Shown one piece after another: positions 24,148 through 32,914 of a stretch of DNA of 64,000 bases. Under the pieces are notes generated by a model. That model ran no database searches. It saw only the letters and a list, made by a program, of their open reading frames with translations, and had not been told where the DNA came from. The translations under genes and the position numbers were made by a program. The first letter of the stretch is position 1; each line of letters starts with the position of its first letter. Origin of the DNA: Streptomyces sp. RerS4 (GTDB lineage Bacteria; Actinomycetota; Actinomycetes; Streptomycetales; Streptomycetaceae); contig NZ_CP097322.1 in NCBI RefSeq assembly GCF_023515955.1, positions 4,140,501-4,204,500 of the forward strand, read 5' to 3'.

Positions 24148-25887
24148 ATGCTCGACCACCTGATCAAGGGCGCCACCGTCGTGGACGGCACCGGCGCCCC
24201 CGCCCGCGTGGCGGACGTCGGGATCCGGGACGGCCGCATCGCCGTCATCGCGGAGCCCGGCGGCATCGCCGAAGAGGCCCGCACCGGCGAGGACGCGCAC
24301 GGCCTCGTCCTGACCCCGGGGTTCATCGACCCGCACACCCACTACGACGCCCAACTCTTCTGGGACCCCTACGCCACCCCCTCCATGAACCACGGCGTCA
24401 CCACCGTCGCCGGCGGCAACTGCGGCTTCACCCTCGCCCCGCTCAACCCGGCCCGTCCGGAAGACGCCGACTACACGCGCCGCATGATGAGCAAGGTCGA
24501 GGGCATGGCCCTCAAGGCCCTCGAAGAGGGCGTCGACTGGACCTGGTCCACCTTCGGCGAATACCTCGACGCCCTCGAAGGCCGCATCGCCGTCAACGCC
24601 GGCTTCATGGTCGGCCACTGCGCGCTGCGCCGCCACGTCATGGGCGAGGACGCCGTCGGCGGACAGCCCACCCCCGAGCAGCTCCAACAGATGCTCGACC
24701 TCCTCCACGACGCCATGGACGCCGGCGCCTGGGGCCTGTCCACCACCCAGTCCTCGACCCACTCCGACGGCGCCGGCGCCCCCGTCGCCTCCCGCCACGC
24801 CAGGCCCGCCGAACTCCTCGCCCTCTCCCGGGCCGTCTCCGAACACGAGGGCACCCAGCTCGAAGCGATCGTCGCGGGCTGCCTCGACCAGTTCTCCGAC
24901 GAGGAGATCGACCTCTTCGTCGACATGAGCGCCGCCGCCGGCCGCCCCCTCAACTGGAACGTCCTCACCATCGACGCCGCCGTCCCCGAACGCGTCCCGC
25001 GCCAGCTCGTCCCGAGCGAACGCGCCCGCAAGGCCGGCGGCCGCATCGTCGCGCTGACGATGCCGATCCTCACCCCCATGAACATGTCACTCGGCACGTT
25101 CTGCGCCCTCAACCTCATACCGGGCTGGGGCGACATCCTCGGCCTGCCCGTCCCCGAACGGATCGCGAAGCTCCGCGACGCCGACGTGCGGGCCGAGATG
25201 CTGCGCCGCGCCGACAGCAAGGAGGCCGGCGTCTTCCGTCGCCTCGCCGACTTCGGGCGCTACGTCATCGGGGACACGTACAGCAAGGAGAACGAGGGCC
25301 TCTCCGGCCGCGTCGTGAACGACATCGCGGCCGAGCGCGGCCAGGACCCGTTCCGGTGCCTCGTCGAGATCTGCGCCCACGACGACCTGCGCACCGTGCT
25401 CTGGCCCATGCCGACCGACAACGACCCCGCCAGCTGGGCGCTGCGCGCCGAGACCTGGCAGCACGAGGACGTCATGCTCGGCGGCTCCGACGCCGGCGCG
25501 CACCTGGACCGGATGTGCGGGGCCCCGTACACGACCCGCTTCCTCGGCGACTGCCTGCGCGGTCGCAGGCTCGTACCGCTGGAGCGGGCCGTGAAGATGC
25601 TGACCGACGACCCGGCCCAACTGTTCGGGCTGCGCGATCGCGGCCGGATCGCCGAGGGCTACCACGCGGACCTCGTCCTGTTCGACCCCGAGCGCATCGA
25701 GGCCGGCCCCGCGACCCTGGTCCACGACCTGCCGGGCGACAGCCCACGGCTGGACGCGCGGGCGATCGGGATCGTCTCCGTACGGGTCAACGGCGTGGAG
25801 ACCGTCCGCGACGACGAGGTGACGGGCGCGATCCCCGGGATCGTGCTGCGGTCGGGACGGGACACGAGGACGGTGAGCACGCGATGA
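24148..25887 (+). CDS. N-acyl-D-amino-acid deacylase-like amidohydrolase
   Basis: 579 residues, amidohydrolase-3/D-aminoacylase group. The metal site HTHYDAQLFWDP near residue 62 is intact, as are GHCALRRHVMG near 157 and the late GGSDAGAHLDRMCG near 448, which supplies the catalytic Asp. Family members remove N-acyl groups or open lactam/hydantoin rings; the catabolic context suggests hydrolysis of a ring intermediate, not amino acid metabolism. The stop overlaps the aldehyde dehydrogenase start (ATGA). Confidence 0.85.
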   Translation: MLDHLIKGATVVDGTGAPARVADVGIRDGRIAVIAEPGGIAEEARTGEDAHGLVLTPGFIDPHTHYDAQLFWDPYATPSMNHGVTTVAGGNCGFTLAPLNPARPEDADYTRRMMSKVEGMALKALEEGVDWTWSTFGEYLDALEGRIAVNAGFMVGHCALRRHVMGEDAVGGQPTPEQLQQMLDLLHDAMDAGAWGLSTTQSSTHSDGAGAPVASRHARPAELLALSRAVSEHEGTQLEAIVAGCLDQFSDEEIDLFVDMSAAAGRPLNWNVLTIDAAVPERVPRQLVPSERARKAGGRIVALTMPILTPMNMSLGTFCALNLIPGWGDILGLPVPERIAKLRDADVRAEMLRRADSKEAGVFRRLADFGRYVIGDTYSKENEGLSGRVVNDIAAERGQDPFRCLVEICAHDDLRTVLWPMPTDNDPASWALRAETWQHEDVMLGGSDAGAHLDRMCGAPYTTRFLGDCLRGRRLVPLERAVKMLTDDPAQLFGLRDRGRIAEGYHADLVLFDPERIEAGPATLVHDLPGDSPRLDARAIGIVSVRVNGVETVRDDEVTGAIPGIVLRSGRDTRTVSTR

Positions 25888-27356
25888 GCGAGCCCGTGCG
25901 GCAGCGGCTGTACATCGGCGGGGAGTGGGTCGAGCCGGACGGCGGCCACTACGAGGTGATCAACCCGGCCGACGAGTCGGTGGTCGGGCTCGCCCCCGAG
26001 GCCTCGCGCGCCCAGGTCGAGGAGGCGGCCCGCGCCGCCGCCGAGGCCTTCGGTACGTGGTCCCGTACGACGCCCGAGGCGCGCGCGGCGATCCTGGACC
26101 GGGCCGCCGACATCATGCAGCGCGAGTTCGAGCCGTGGGCGGAGCTGGCACGGGCCGAGACGGGTGCCCCGACCGGCATCGCGCGCGGAATGCAGGTCGG
26201 CGTCGGGGTGTCCCGCTTCCGCCGGTACGCGAAGGGAGCCCTGGAACCGGTCGAGCGGGGCCTTCCGCCGCAGGTCACCGACGCGGGGCCGATGGGGAAG
26301 GCGTCCGTCCTGGGCGCGCTGGAGGTGCGCCAGCCGGTCGGGGTCGTCACGTGCGTGACCTCGTACAACAACCCGTGGGCGAACCCGGCGGGCAAGGTCG
26401 CCCCGGCCCTGGCCATGGGCAACACCGTGGTCGTCAAGCCGGCCCCGCAGGATCCGCTGTCGGTGTTCAAGATGGCCGAGGCCCTGCACGAGGCGGGCGT
26501 CCCGACCGGGGTGGTGAACGTGGTCTCGGGGGCCTCGGTCGAGGTCGGCGAGGCGGCGGTGGACTCCCCGTACGTGGACATGGTGTCCTTCACCGGCTCG
26601 ACGGCGGTGGGGCAGCGCATCGCCGAGGTGTGCGGGCGCGGCATGAAGCGGCAGCTGATGGAGCTGGGCGGCAAGGGCGCGGCGCTGGTCCTGGAGGACG
26701 CCGACCTCGACGCGGCCGTCCTGGGCATCGGCACCACCTTCTCCTTCTACAGCGGCCAGATCTGCACCGCCCCGACGCGGGTGATCGTCCACCGCTCGGT
26801 GTACGGGGCGCTGCTGGAGAAGCTGACCGGCTACCTGGCCTTCATGAAGGTCGGCGACCCGGCGGAGCGCGGCACGGTGGTCGGCCCGGTGATCTCGGCC
26901 GCGCACCGCGACCGCGTGGAGTCGTACGTGGAGCTGGGGAGGAAGGAGGGCGCCCGGATCGCGTACGGCGGCGAGCGCCCGGCGGTCGGCGACGGCCGCG
27001 GCTTCTACGTGGCGCCGACGCTGCTGGTCGACTGCACGAACGACATGCGCGTGGTCCGGGAGGAGATCTTCGGGCCGGTGGTGGTCGTGGTCCCGTACGA
27101 CGGGGACGACGAGGAGGCGGTCCGGCTGGCCAACGACAGCGACTTCGGTCTGCTGAGCTACGTGTGGTCCGGCGACCCGGCGCGCGCCTTCCGGGTGGCG
27201 CGGCGCCTGCGGGCGGGCGGGGTCGGCGTGAACACGATCGGCCGGAACATGGAGGCCCCGTTCGGCGGCTTCAAGCGCAGCGGGGTGGGTCGGGACGTGG
27301 GCTCGTACGCGCTGCACGCGTACAGCGAGATCCAGTCGATCGTCTGGACGACGTAG
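25884..27356 (+). CDS. NAD(P)-dependent aldehyde dehydrogenase
   Basis: 490 residues. Cofactor-binding segment VVKPAPQDPLS, catalytic Glu in MELGGKGAALV near 258, and catalytic Cys in FYSGQICTAPTRV near 293 are present, as is the C-terminal GFKRSGVGRD. It oxidises an aldehyde to the acid or CoA ester. Translationally coupled to the amidohydrolase by ATGA. It closes the operon, and a hairpin lies about 110 bp downstream. Confidence 0.92.
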   Translation: MSEPVRQRLYIGGEWVEPDGGHYEVINPADESVVGLAPEASRAQVEEAARAAAEAFGTWSRTTPEARAAILDRAADIMQREFEPWAELARAETGAPTGIARGMQVGVGVSRFRRYAKGALEPVERGLPPQVTDAGPMGKASVLGALEVRQPVGVVTCVTSYNNPWANPAGKVAPALAMGNTVVVKPAPQDPLSVFKMAEALHEAGVPTGVVNVVSGASVEVGEAAVDSPYVDMVSFTGSTAVGQRIAEVCGRGMKRQLMELGGKGAALVLEDADLDAAVLGIGTTFSFYSGQICTAPTRVIVHRSVYGALLEKLTGYLAFMKVGDPAERGTVVGPVISAAHRDRVESYVELGRKEGARIAYGGERPAVGDGRGFYVAPTLLVDCTNDMRVVREEIFGPVVVVVPYDGDDEEAVRLANDSDFGLLSYVWSGDPARAFRVARRLRAGGVGVNTIGRNMEAPFGGFKRSGVGRDVGSYALHAYSEIQSIVWTT

Positions 27357-27463
27357 GGGAGGAGGCCGCGGAGGAGGGCGCCGCCGCCGGCCGAAAACTC
27401 ACACGGGAAAGTTTGGAATGGTGCAAAACGGGCACCCCTGCGGTTTCCGTATTCCGGAAGCGC

Positions 27464-27492
27464 CCGTCCGCGTCCTCTCAAACGCCGGACGG
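27464..27492 (+). terminator. Possible hairpin terminator after the aldehyde dehydrogenase
   Basis: CCGTCCG (27464-27470) pairs with CGGACGG (27486-27492) around a 15-base loop. The loop contains CTCAAACGC, a string also seen in the large hairpin at 50695-50756. No T-tract follows. Confidence 0.4.
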
Positions 27493-27634
27493 ATGTCTGA
27501 GTGAACCTTGTATTGCAGCCACGTGAACTCTGTCGATCTCGGGATTCGAAGGTGATTCGCAGGCCATACGGTCCGTCGACTTTCGGACTTCGGTCCTCCG
27601 GATGTGGAAACCGCAGCATCTAACGTCCTGACCC

Positions 27635-29194
27635 ATGACACAGCTCGAAACTCGGCCTCAGGTCGGAGACACGGTAAGCGGCGTCGCCGAGGGCGACGTT
27701 CGCGGCAAGGGCCTCGGCAAGGGGTCCGTCGGTTTGATGGGCAGCGCCGTCATCGGCATCTCCACCGTCGCCCCCGTCTACTGTCTGACCTCGACCCTCG
27801 GCTCCACCGCCGGCGAGGTCGGCATGCAAATGCCGGCGATCTTCCTGGCCGGCTTCCTCCCGATGCTGCTGGTCGCCTTCGCGTACCGCGAGCTCAACAA
27901 GGCCATGCCGGACTGCGGCACCTCGTTCACCTGGACCGTCAAGGCCTTCGGCCCGCGGATCGGCTGGATGTGCGGCTGGGGCCTGGTGATCGCGACGATC
28001 ATCGTGCTCTCGAACCTCGCCGGCGTCGCCACCTCGTACTTCTGGCTGCTGGCCGGTGAGATCACGGGCAACGCGTCGATCGCGGCCCTGGACGAGAACA
28101 AACTCGTCCACATCCTCACCTGTCTGACCCTCATCGCCATCGCCACCGCCATCAGCTACCGCGGCATGACCGCCACCAAGGGCGTGCAGTACGCCCTGGT
28201 CGGCCTCCAGCTCGTCGTCCTCGCCGTCTTCGTGGCCATGGCCTTCCAGAAGGCCTCCGCCGGCACCTTCGACACCGGCCTGGACTTCAGCTGGCAGTGG
28301 ATGAACCCCTTCGCGATCGAGTCCATGGCCGCCTTCACCGCCGGACTCTCGCTCTCGATCTTCATGTACTGGGGCTGGGACGCCTGCCTGGCCACCAACG
28401 AGGAGACCACCGGCTCCGCCAAGACCCCCGGCCGCGCCTCGCTCATCGCGATGGTCGTCCTCGTCGGCTCCTACCTCGCCACCGGCATCGCCGCCCAGAT
28501 GGCCGTCGGCACCGGCGAGACCGGCCTCGGCCTCGGCAACCCCGAGACCTCCGGCAACGTCTTCGCCGCCCTCGCCGGCCCCGTCATGGGCCCGATGCTC
28601 GGCGTCCTGCTCTTCGTCGCCGTCCTGGCGTCGGCCGCCGCGTCCCTGCAGACCACGTTCATCCCGGTCGCCCGTACGGTCCTGGCCATGTCGACGTACG
28701 AGGCCCTGCCGCCCTCCTACGCCAAGGTCCACCCGCGCTTCAAGACCCCCGGCCGGGCCACCGTCATGGCGGGCGTCGCGACCGGCGGGTTCTACACGAT
28801 CATGACCCTGGTCAGCGAGAACGTCCTCACGGACACGATCTTCGCGCTCGGCCTGATGATCTGCTTCTACTACTCCCTCACCGCGTTCGCCTGCGCCTGG
28901 TACTTCCGCGGCGACCTGCGCCGCTCGGCGCGTGACCTGTTCTTCAAGGGCGTCTTCCCGGTGCTGGGCGGACTGCTGCTCGCCGCGGTGTTCTGCAAGA
29001 CCCTGCTGGACGCCTGGGACCCGGCCTACGGATCCGGTTCCGCGGTGTTCGGCATCGGCAGCGTCTTCTTCATCGGCGTCGGACTGCTGGTCCTGGGCCT
29101 GGGCATCATGCTCGTCACCGAGCGCCGCAGCCCCGCCTTCTTCCGGGGCGAGGTCCTCACGAAGTCGACGCCGGCCCTGGTGGTCGAGGACTGA
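27635..29194 (+). CDS. APC-family amino acid permease
   Basis: 519 residues with about 12 hydrophobic segments. TM1 carries the family's unwound-helix motif (GSAVIGISTVAPVYCLTSTLG, about 34-54), and FMYWGWDACLATNEE near 248 corresponds to TM6. It should import amino acids or polyamines by proton symport. It is monocistronic: 278 bp of spacer precede it and a strong hairpin follows. There is no link to the catabolic operon upstream besides proximity. Confidence 0.88.
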   Translation: MTQLETRPQVGDTVSGVAEGDVRGKGLGKGSVGLMGSAVIGISTVAPVYCLTSTLGSTAGEVGMQMPAIFLAGFLPMLLVAFAYRELNKAMPDCGTSFTWTVKAFGPRIGWMCGWGLVIATIIVLSNLAGVATSYFWLLAGEITGNASIAALDENKLVHILTCLTLIAIATAISYRGMTATKGVQYALVGLQLVVLAVFVAMAFQKASAGTFDTGLDFSWQWMNPFAIESMAAFTAGLSLSIFMYWGWDACLATNEETTGSAKTPGRASLIAMVVLVGSYLATGIAAQMAVGTGETGLGLGNPETSGNVFAALAGPVMGPMLGVLLFVAVLASAAASLQTTFIPVARTVLAMSTYEALPPSYAKVHPRFKTPGRATVMAGVATGGFYTIMTLVSENVLTDTIFALGLMICFYYSLTAFACAWYFRGDLRRSARDLFFKGVFPVLGGLLLAAVFCKTLLDAWDPAYGSGSAVFGIGSVFFIGVGLLVLGLGIMLVTERRSPAFFRGEVLTKSTPALVVED

Positions 29195-29237
29195 CCCGTT
29201 CGTCCTTCGTCTCGCCCTGCCTGCTGTGTCATCCCGC

Positions 29238-29265
29238 GGCCCCGGATCACCCCCGATCCGGGGCC
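29238..29265. terminator. Hairpin terminator after the permease
   Basis: GGCCCCGGATC (29238-29248) and GATCCGGGGCC (29255-29265) form a perfect 11-bp stem with a six-base loop. It has no T-tract, as is usual in Streptomyces. Confidence 0.75.
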
Positions 29266-29325
29266 GTCGGGCGTTCCGGCTGACGACGCAGTGACCGGGG
29301 GCGCGGCGGGGTCGTTGGGCGGGGC

Positions 29326-29628
29326 ATGAATCCCGTGAAGCGCACCCTTTCCGCCCTGATCCTCTCCGGCGGGGCCGCCCTCGCACTCACCCCCGGCGCC
29401 GCCCTCGCCGCCGACGGCCCCGGCAGCCCCAACGTCAAGGGAACGCCGCTCGTCCAGCGCGTCGGCGACATCGTCGACCACCCCGGCCAGGCCGTAGAGG
29501 ACACGAAGACGGCCGTGGAGGTCACCGCCGGAGCCGCCGACAGCGCCTCGAAGGCCACCAACAGCTCGCTGGCGGGCGCCGGAACGGCCCTGTCGGCGGG
29601 CATGCCGAAGACCCCGAAGGTGGGCTGA
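29326..29628 (+). CDS. Small secreted protein of unknown function
   Basis: 100 residues. The signal peptide (KRTLSALILSGGAALALTPGAALA) has a probable cleavage after ALA near residue 28. The mature chain is polar, low in aromatic residues, and has a helical stretch with VEDTKTAVEVTAGAADSASK. It lacks cysteines and recognisable domains. Single gene flanked by the permease terminator and a convergent VOC gene. Confidence 0.7.
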   Translation: MNPVKRTLSALILSGGAALALTPGAALAADGPGSPNVKGTPLVQRVGDIVDHPGQAVEDTKTAVEVTAGAADSASKATNSSLAGAGTALSAGMPKTPKVG

Positions 29629-29693
29629 CGTCGGCTGACGAACTCGGCCTTCTTCCCGCGCCTCGCACGACGGGGGCGGGAAGGGGCCGGGGC

Positions 29694-30092
29694 TCAGCCC
29701 CAGGTGCGGGAGCAGAGCACGAGGCGGTAGCCGTCGGGGTCGGCGATGGTGACGCCGTAGTCGTCCCAGTACGGGTTGTGGGAGGAGACACGGCGTCCGC
29801 CGTGGTCGATGAGACGGCGGACGAGGGCGTCGTCGGGGGCTTCGCCGAGGTAGACCACGAAGAGGTCGTCGACGGTGGGGGTGGGGGCGAGCGGGTTCTG
29901 GGGGTCCCGGGTCAGCTCGAAGTGCCAGCCACCGCCCGCCGGTCCGACCATGATGAGGTCGTGCTCCCCGGGCACGTGGCCCGAAGTCCGCCACAGGACG
30001 TCCAGGCCGAGACCGTCGACGTAGAACCGCTCGGCGGCATCAAGGTCGAGCGAGGGCCGCGCGACCCGGATGTGAGTCAGTGAATCGATCAT
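29694..30092 (-). CDS. VOC/glyoxalase-family protein
   Basis: 132 residues made of two beta-alpha-beta-beta-beta halves: ARPSLDLDAAERFYVDGLGLDVLWR at the start and YWDDYGVTIADPDGYRLVLCSR at the end, typical of glyoxalase/bleomycin-resistance proteins. Metal ligands are plausible (His near 6, Glu in WHFELTR) but not certain. Substrate unknown. Confidence 0.8.
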   Translation of the reverse strand: MIDSLTHIRVARPSLDLDAAERFYVDGLGLDVLWRTSGHVPGEHDLIMVGPAGGGWHFELTRDPQNPLAPTPTVDDLFVVYLGEAPDDALVRRLIDHGGRRVSSHNPYWDDYGVTIADPDGYRLVLCSRTWG

Positions 30093-30265
30093 CTGCGGAG
30101 GCTACGACTCCGGGAGGTTGAAGGGGCGGCTCCGGGGGCGGGATGTGTCAGGTGGGGCGGGGTGTTGACGGACACCACCGTGGGGCGGGGCCGGGAGGCC
30201 GCCACCTCCACCCCCGCCCGAAAAGCAGGTGCGGGCTTCCGTGGGCGCGGCCTAGCGTGGCACCG

Positions 30266-30604
30266 ATGAGCAGCGACTATCCATTCGCCGACGGCTACAA
30301 CCTCGTCTGGGATCTGACCGGCTTCGACGGTGCGGACGAGGAGCTGGTCGAGTCCGTCTCGCTGTCGCGCGACCAGTTCCTGGAGATACGTCACCTCTTC
30401 GCCCTCGGCGACGATCCGTGGATGGTGGCCGGCGAGTACCGCGTGGCACCGAGCATCTGGGCATACGTCCGCAGCGCCGTTCCGGGAGTCCGGTTCGAGC
30501 GTGATGCCGACTACTTCCTCGGCGCCCGTCAGGCCCTGCCTGACGGGCGTTTTTGGCGTCCGGCCCCTGGCGAGGTGCCACCCGGACCCGTACCGCCTCC
30601 CTAG
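30266..30604 (+). CDS. Hypothetical protein with an intrinsic terminator inside its 3' end
   Basis: 112 residues, no family recognised. The first 88 residues look like a genuine small domain (YPFADGYNLVWDLTGF, ARQ at the end of a helix). The tail is Pro/Gly-rich and begins exactly at a perfect hairpin followed by TTTTT, suggesting that the original stop was lost or that the tail is not made. The predicted stop is 4 bp from the convergent DUF397 stop. Function unknown. Confidence 0.55.
   Translation: MSSDYPFADGYNLVWDLTGFDGADEELVESVSLSRDQFLEIRHLFALGDDPWMVAGEYRVAPSIWAYVRSAVPGVRFERDADYFLGARQALPDGRFWRPAPGEVPPGPVPPP
30523..30554 (+). terminator. Canonical intrinsic terminator inside a reading frame
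   Basis: CGCCCGTCAGG (30523-30533) and CCTGACGGGCG (30539-30549) form a perfect 11-bp stem with a five-base loop, followed by TTTTT (30550-30554). T-tract terminators are uncommon in this genus. It lies upstream of the stop codon of the reading frame it belongs to. Confidence 0.8.
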
Positions 30605-30843
30605 GCGGTGACGGTGCCGAGGAAGGCCGTCCAACTGGCGGGACCGACCGCCAACTCGGGGCTCGCGGTGAGCTTCGAGTCCCGGATGTGCACGGTGTCG
30701 GCGCAGGTGGCGACCTCGACGCAGTCGTCACCGTCGCCACTGCTGTACGTGGACTTGTGCCAGGAGAGGGCCACCTCGACGCAGCTGTCGCCGTCGCCGC
30801 TGCTGTAGCTGCTCTTGAACCACCGGAGCTGGGAGCTGTTCAC
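30601..30843 (-). CDS. DUF397 protein with a duplicated motif
   Basis: 80 residues. A DUF397 domain begins at WHKSTYSSGDGDDCVEVATC and continues with the usual VHIRDSK and WTAFL. It is preceded by an extra copy of the first half (WFKSSYSSGDGDSCVEVALS), an internal tandem duplication. DUF397 proteins pair with DUF5753 XRE regulators and have been likened to a toxin-antitoxin-like (Scr1) system. GTG 30843 overlaps the regulator's stop (GTGA). Confidence 0.85.
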   Translation of the reverse strand: MNSSQLRWFKSSYSSGDGDSCVEVALSWHKSTYSSGDGDDCVEVATCADTVHIRDSKLTASPELAVGPASWTAFLGTVTA

Positions 30844-31676
30844 AGGGAACCTCGCATTCGCATCAACAGGCCCACGGTGTCCGCAGGATTGAGGGCCTGG
30901 ATGCGAAGTTTGGCATACCGCTGGTGGAGGTCGCTGACGGCTTTCGGGTCGAAGATGACGTGCCCTGACTTTTGGCCTTCGCTGTATCCCACCCACTCGT
31001 GTTCCTGGGTTTCGAGGAGTTGGAAGGAGCCACCGAGGCCGGCGTGGTGCGGGCTGACCAGCGGCATGATCTGGAGGTCGACGTTGGGCAGTTCGGCTAC
31101 CGTCACGAGGTGGTCGATCAGCTCGCGGGTCACCTCCGGTCCACCGGTCTGCCGGAGGATCACCGCCTCGTCGATGATGAAGCTGAAGACCGTGTAGGGC
31201 GTGCGGTGTATCAGCGCCTGGCGTTCCAGCCGGGCCTTGATGCGGGACTCAGCCTCCATCGGGGCCGGTGGGGGCAGAACGTCGGCGACGAGAGCGCGTG
31301 CGTAGGCCTCCGTCTGGAGCAGACCGGGGACCGACCTGCACTCGTACGTGTTCAGCGCGATGGCCTCCGCCTCCAGCTCGGCCCAGCGCCGGAACCACTT
31401 GGCCAGCCCGCGCCTGCGGTCGAGCTGGCGCGCCGCGATGCGAATCAGGCCGAACGCGTCCAAGACCTCCTCCGCCTTGTTCACGAACTTCACCGACGGA
31501 TGTCGTCGTCCCTGCTCCACCCCGGCGACGTACTGCACCGAGTACCCGACCAGTGTGTGGAACTGTTCCTGCGTCAGGCCCGCGCGCTTGCGGCAGGCCT
31601 TGACGACGTCGCCGAAGTTCTTCAGGTCGGCGTCGATCGCGTTGTCGTTGGTGCCGCCGTTTTCGTCGGTCGTCAT
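30840..31676 (-). CDS. XRE-family regulator with DUF5753 (Scr1-type)
   Basis: 278 residues. The helix-turn-helix (KRAGLTQEQFHTLVGYSVQYVAGVEQG split over about 28-58) is followed by a DUF5753 domain with ECRSVPGLLQTEAYARAL. Homologues such as WhiJ-type regulators act with DUF397 partners in developmental or antibiotic control. ATG 31676 is preferred because GGGAGG lies eight bases upstream; GTG 31685 would overlap it. Divergent from an anti-sigma-like ATPase gene, completing the classical three-gene arrangement. Confidence 0.88.
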   Translation of the reverse strand: MTTDENGGTNDNAIDADLKNFGDVVKACRKRAGLTQEQFHTLVGYSVQYVAGVEQGRRHPSVKFVNKAEEVLDAFGLIRIAARQLDRRRGLAKWFRRWAELEAEAIALNTYECRSVPGLLQTEAYARALVADVLPPPAPMEAESRIKARLERQALIHRTPYTVFSFIIDEAVILRQTGGPEVTRELIDHLVTVAELPNVDLQIMPLVSPHHAGLGGSFQLLETQEHEWVGYSEGQKSGHVIFDPKAVSDLHQRYAKLRIQALNPADTVGLLMRMRGSL

Positions 31677-31732
31677 CACGGTCACCTCCCCGCCCCATGC
31701 TCACGGTCGGTGACTACTCGTGTCCAGAGAGT

Positions 31733-31761
31733 CGACTACTACAGTTGAAAAGTAGCAGTCG
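31733..31761. promoter_or_regulatory. Inverted repeat in the Scr1-type divergent promoter
   Basis: CGACTACTAC (31733-31742) and GTAGCAGTCG (31752-31761) pair at nine of ten positions around a nine-base AT-rich spacer. A further TGACTACTCG lies at 31711-31720. It sits between the XRE regulator and the ATPase gene, so it is a likely regulator binding site. Confidence 0.55.
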
Positions 31762-31802
31762 AGATGCTGGGAACTCCCCTTCCCACAAGGGACGTTCTCC
31801 CT

Positions 31803-32258
31803 ATGACCACCTCCCAGAGCCCCACTTCCGGCCTCGTACGCGTGTTCACTCAGCGTTTCAGCAGCACCCCGCGCGGGGCCCGACTCGCCCGGCAGTTGGC
31901 CCTCGTCGAGCTGCACGACTGGGGTGTCCCGGAGGGGACGGCGTTGGCCGACGGGGTCGGGTTGCTCGTCGCCGAGCTGGCGGCCAACGCCGTGACGCAC
32001 GGGCGCGTTCCCGGGCGGGACTTCGAGCTGCGGATGACGCTCATTGGCGGGATCGTGCGCGTCGAGGTGTCCGATGCCCGCCGCGAGCGGCGGCCGGTCG
32101 TACGGCCGCACGCGTACCAGGCGGAATCGGGCTACGGACTGCGCATCGTGGACGGTGTGGCGAGCGACTGGGGGGTCATCGACCGGATCGTCGGCAAGAC
32201 GGTCTGGGCGGAGGTCGGCCGGTCCACGCCGAGCTTGCGGTGCTCCCGGCAGCCATGA
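31803..32258 (+). CDS. HATPase_c anti-sigma-like regulatory protein
   Basis: 151 residues. The GHKL fold has N-box VGLLVAELAANAVTHG near 56 and G-box ESGYGLRIVDGVASDWG near 114. Proteins of this size are SpoIIAB/RsbW-like kinases or phosphatases that regulate sigma or antisigma factors. It is encoded divergently from the XRE/DUF397 pair, the standard Streptomyces arrangement. ATG 31803 follows a weak purine-rich stretch. Confidence 0.85.
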   Translation: MTTSQSPTSGLVRVFTQRFSSTPRGARLARQLALVELHDWGVPEGTALADGVGLLVAELAANAVTHGRVPGRDFELRMTLIGGIVRVEVSDARRERRPVVRPHAYQAESGYGLRIVDGVASDWGVIDRIVGKTVWAEVGRSTPSLRCSRQP

Positions 32259-32285
32259 CCGCCGCACAGGTGCGGCGAGGGCCGT

Positions 32286-32753
32286 CTACTGCTTCGGAAG
32301 GGTTGCCGGCAGGGAGGGGAGCTTGCCGTCGCTCTTCTGGAAGGTGTCGGTGCCGGCGGTGCCTTCCCAGGTGACCTTCAGGGTGTTCGCGTCGACCGAA
32401 TCGACCTTGCCCTTCGAACGGGTGGCACCCTGCGGGCACTTCAGGTCGATGGTCTTGCCGTTGGTGGTGCCCTCGCAGGTCTGGCCGGTGGCCGCCTCGA
32501 CCACGAAGGCCATCTGGCCCTTGACGGTGAGGACGACGCCCTTGCCCGGCTTGTCCATCGCGATCCAGCCGCCCTCCAGGCTGCCGCCCGCCGCCGCGCC
32601 GCCGCCGGCGGGCGTGGAGGCCGGGGCGGAGGCGGCGCCGGACGGCTTCTTGTCCGCCGCCGGGGCCGGGTCACCGCTGCCGCAGGCGGTCAGGGTCAGG
32701 GCGGCGACGACCGCGCTGACGGCGGCGACGGAGAGGCGCTGGTGGTTGAGCAC
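32286..32753 (-). CDS. Lipoprotein of unknown function
   Basis: 155 residues. Signal peptide with lipobox TLTAC (Cys near residue 24), a Ser/Ala/Pro linker, then a small beta-rich domain (GWIAMDKPGKGVVLTVKG, KVTWEGTAGTDTFQK) with two cysteines that may form a disulfide. GTG 32753 has GGGGGA upstream. No family recognised with confidence. Confidence 0.72.
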   Translation of the reverse strand: MLNHQRLSVAAVSAVVAALTLTACGSGDPAPAADKKPSGAASAPASTPAGGGAAAGGSLEGGWIAMDKPGKGVVLTVKGQMAFVVEAATGQTCEGTTNGKTIDLKCPQGATRSKGKVDSVDANTLKVTWEGTAGTDTFQKSDGKLPSLPATLPKQ

Positions 32754-32914
32754 GGGAAGATCCCCCAAAGGCAGGTACGGGTGCGGACGTGCGGGTGCAT
32801 GGCCCGCGTGGAAGCGCGCCAAGCTACCAGCCTCACCGGCCGCCTGGCGCATCATCAGACACGCCTCCCGACGCCCCCACGGTTCCCTGCCCCGCCACGC
32901 CGCGCGCCTGAGGC

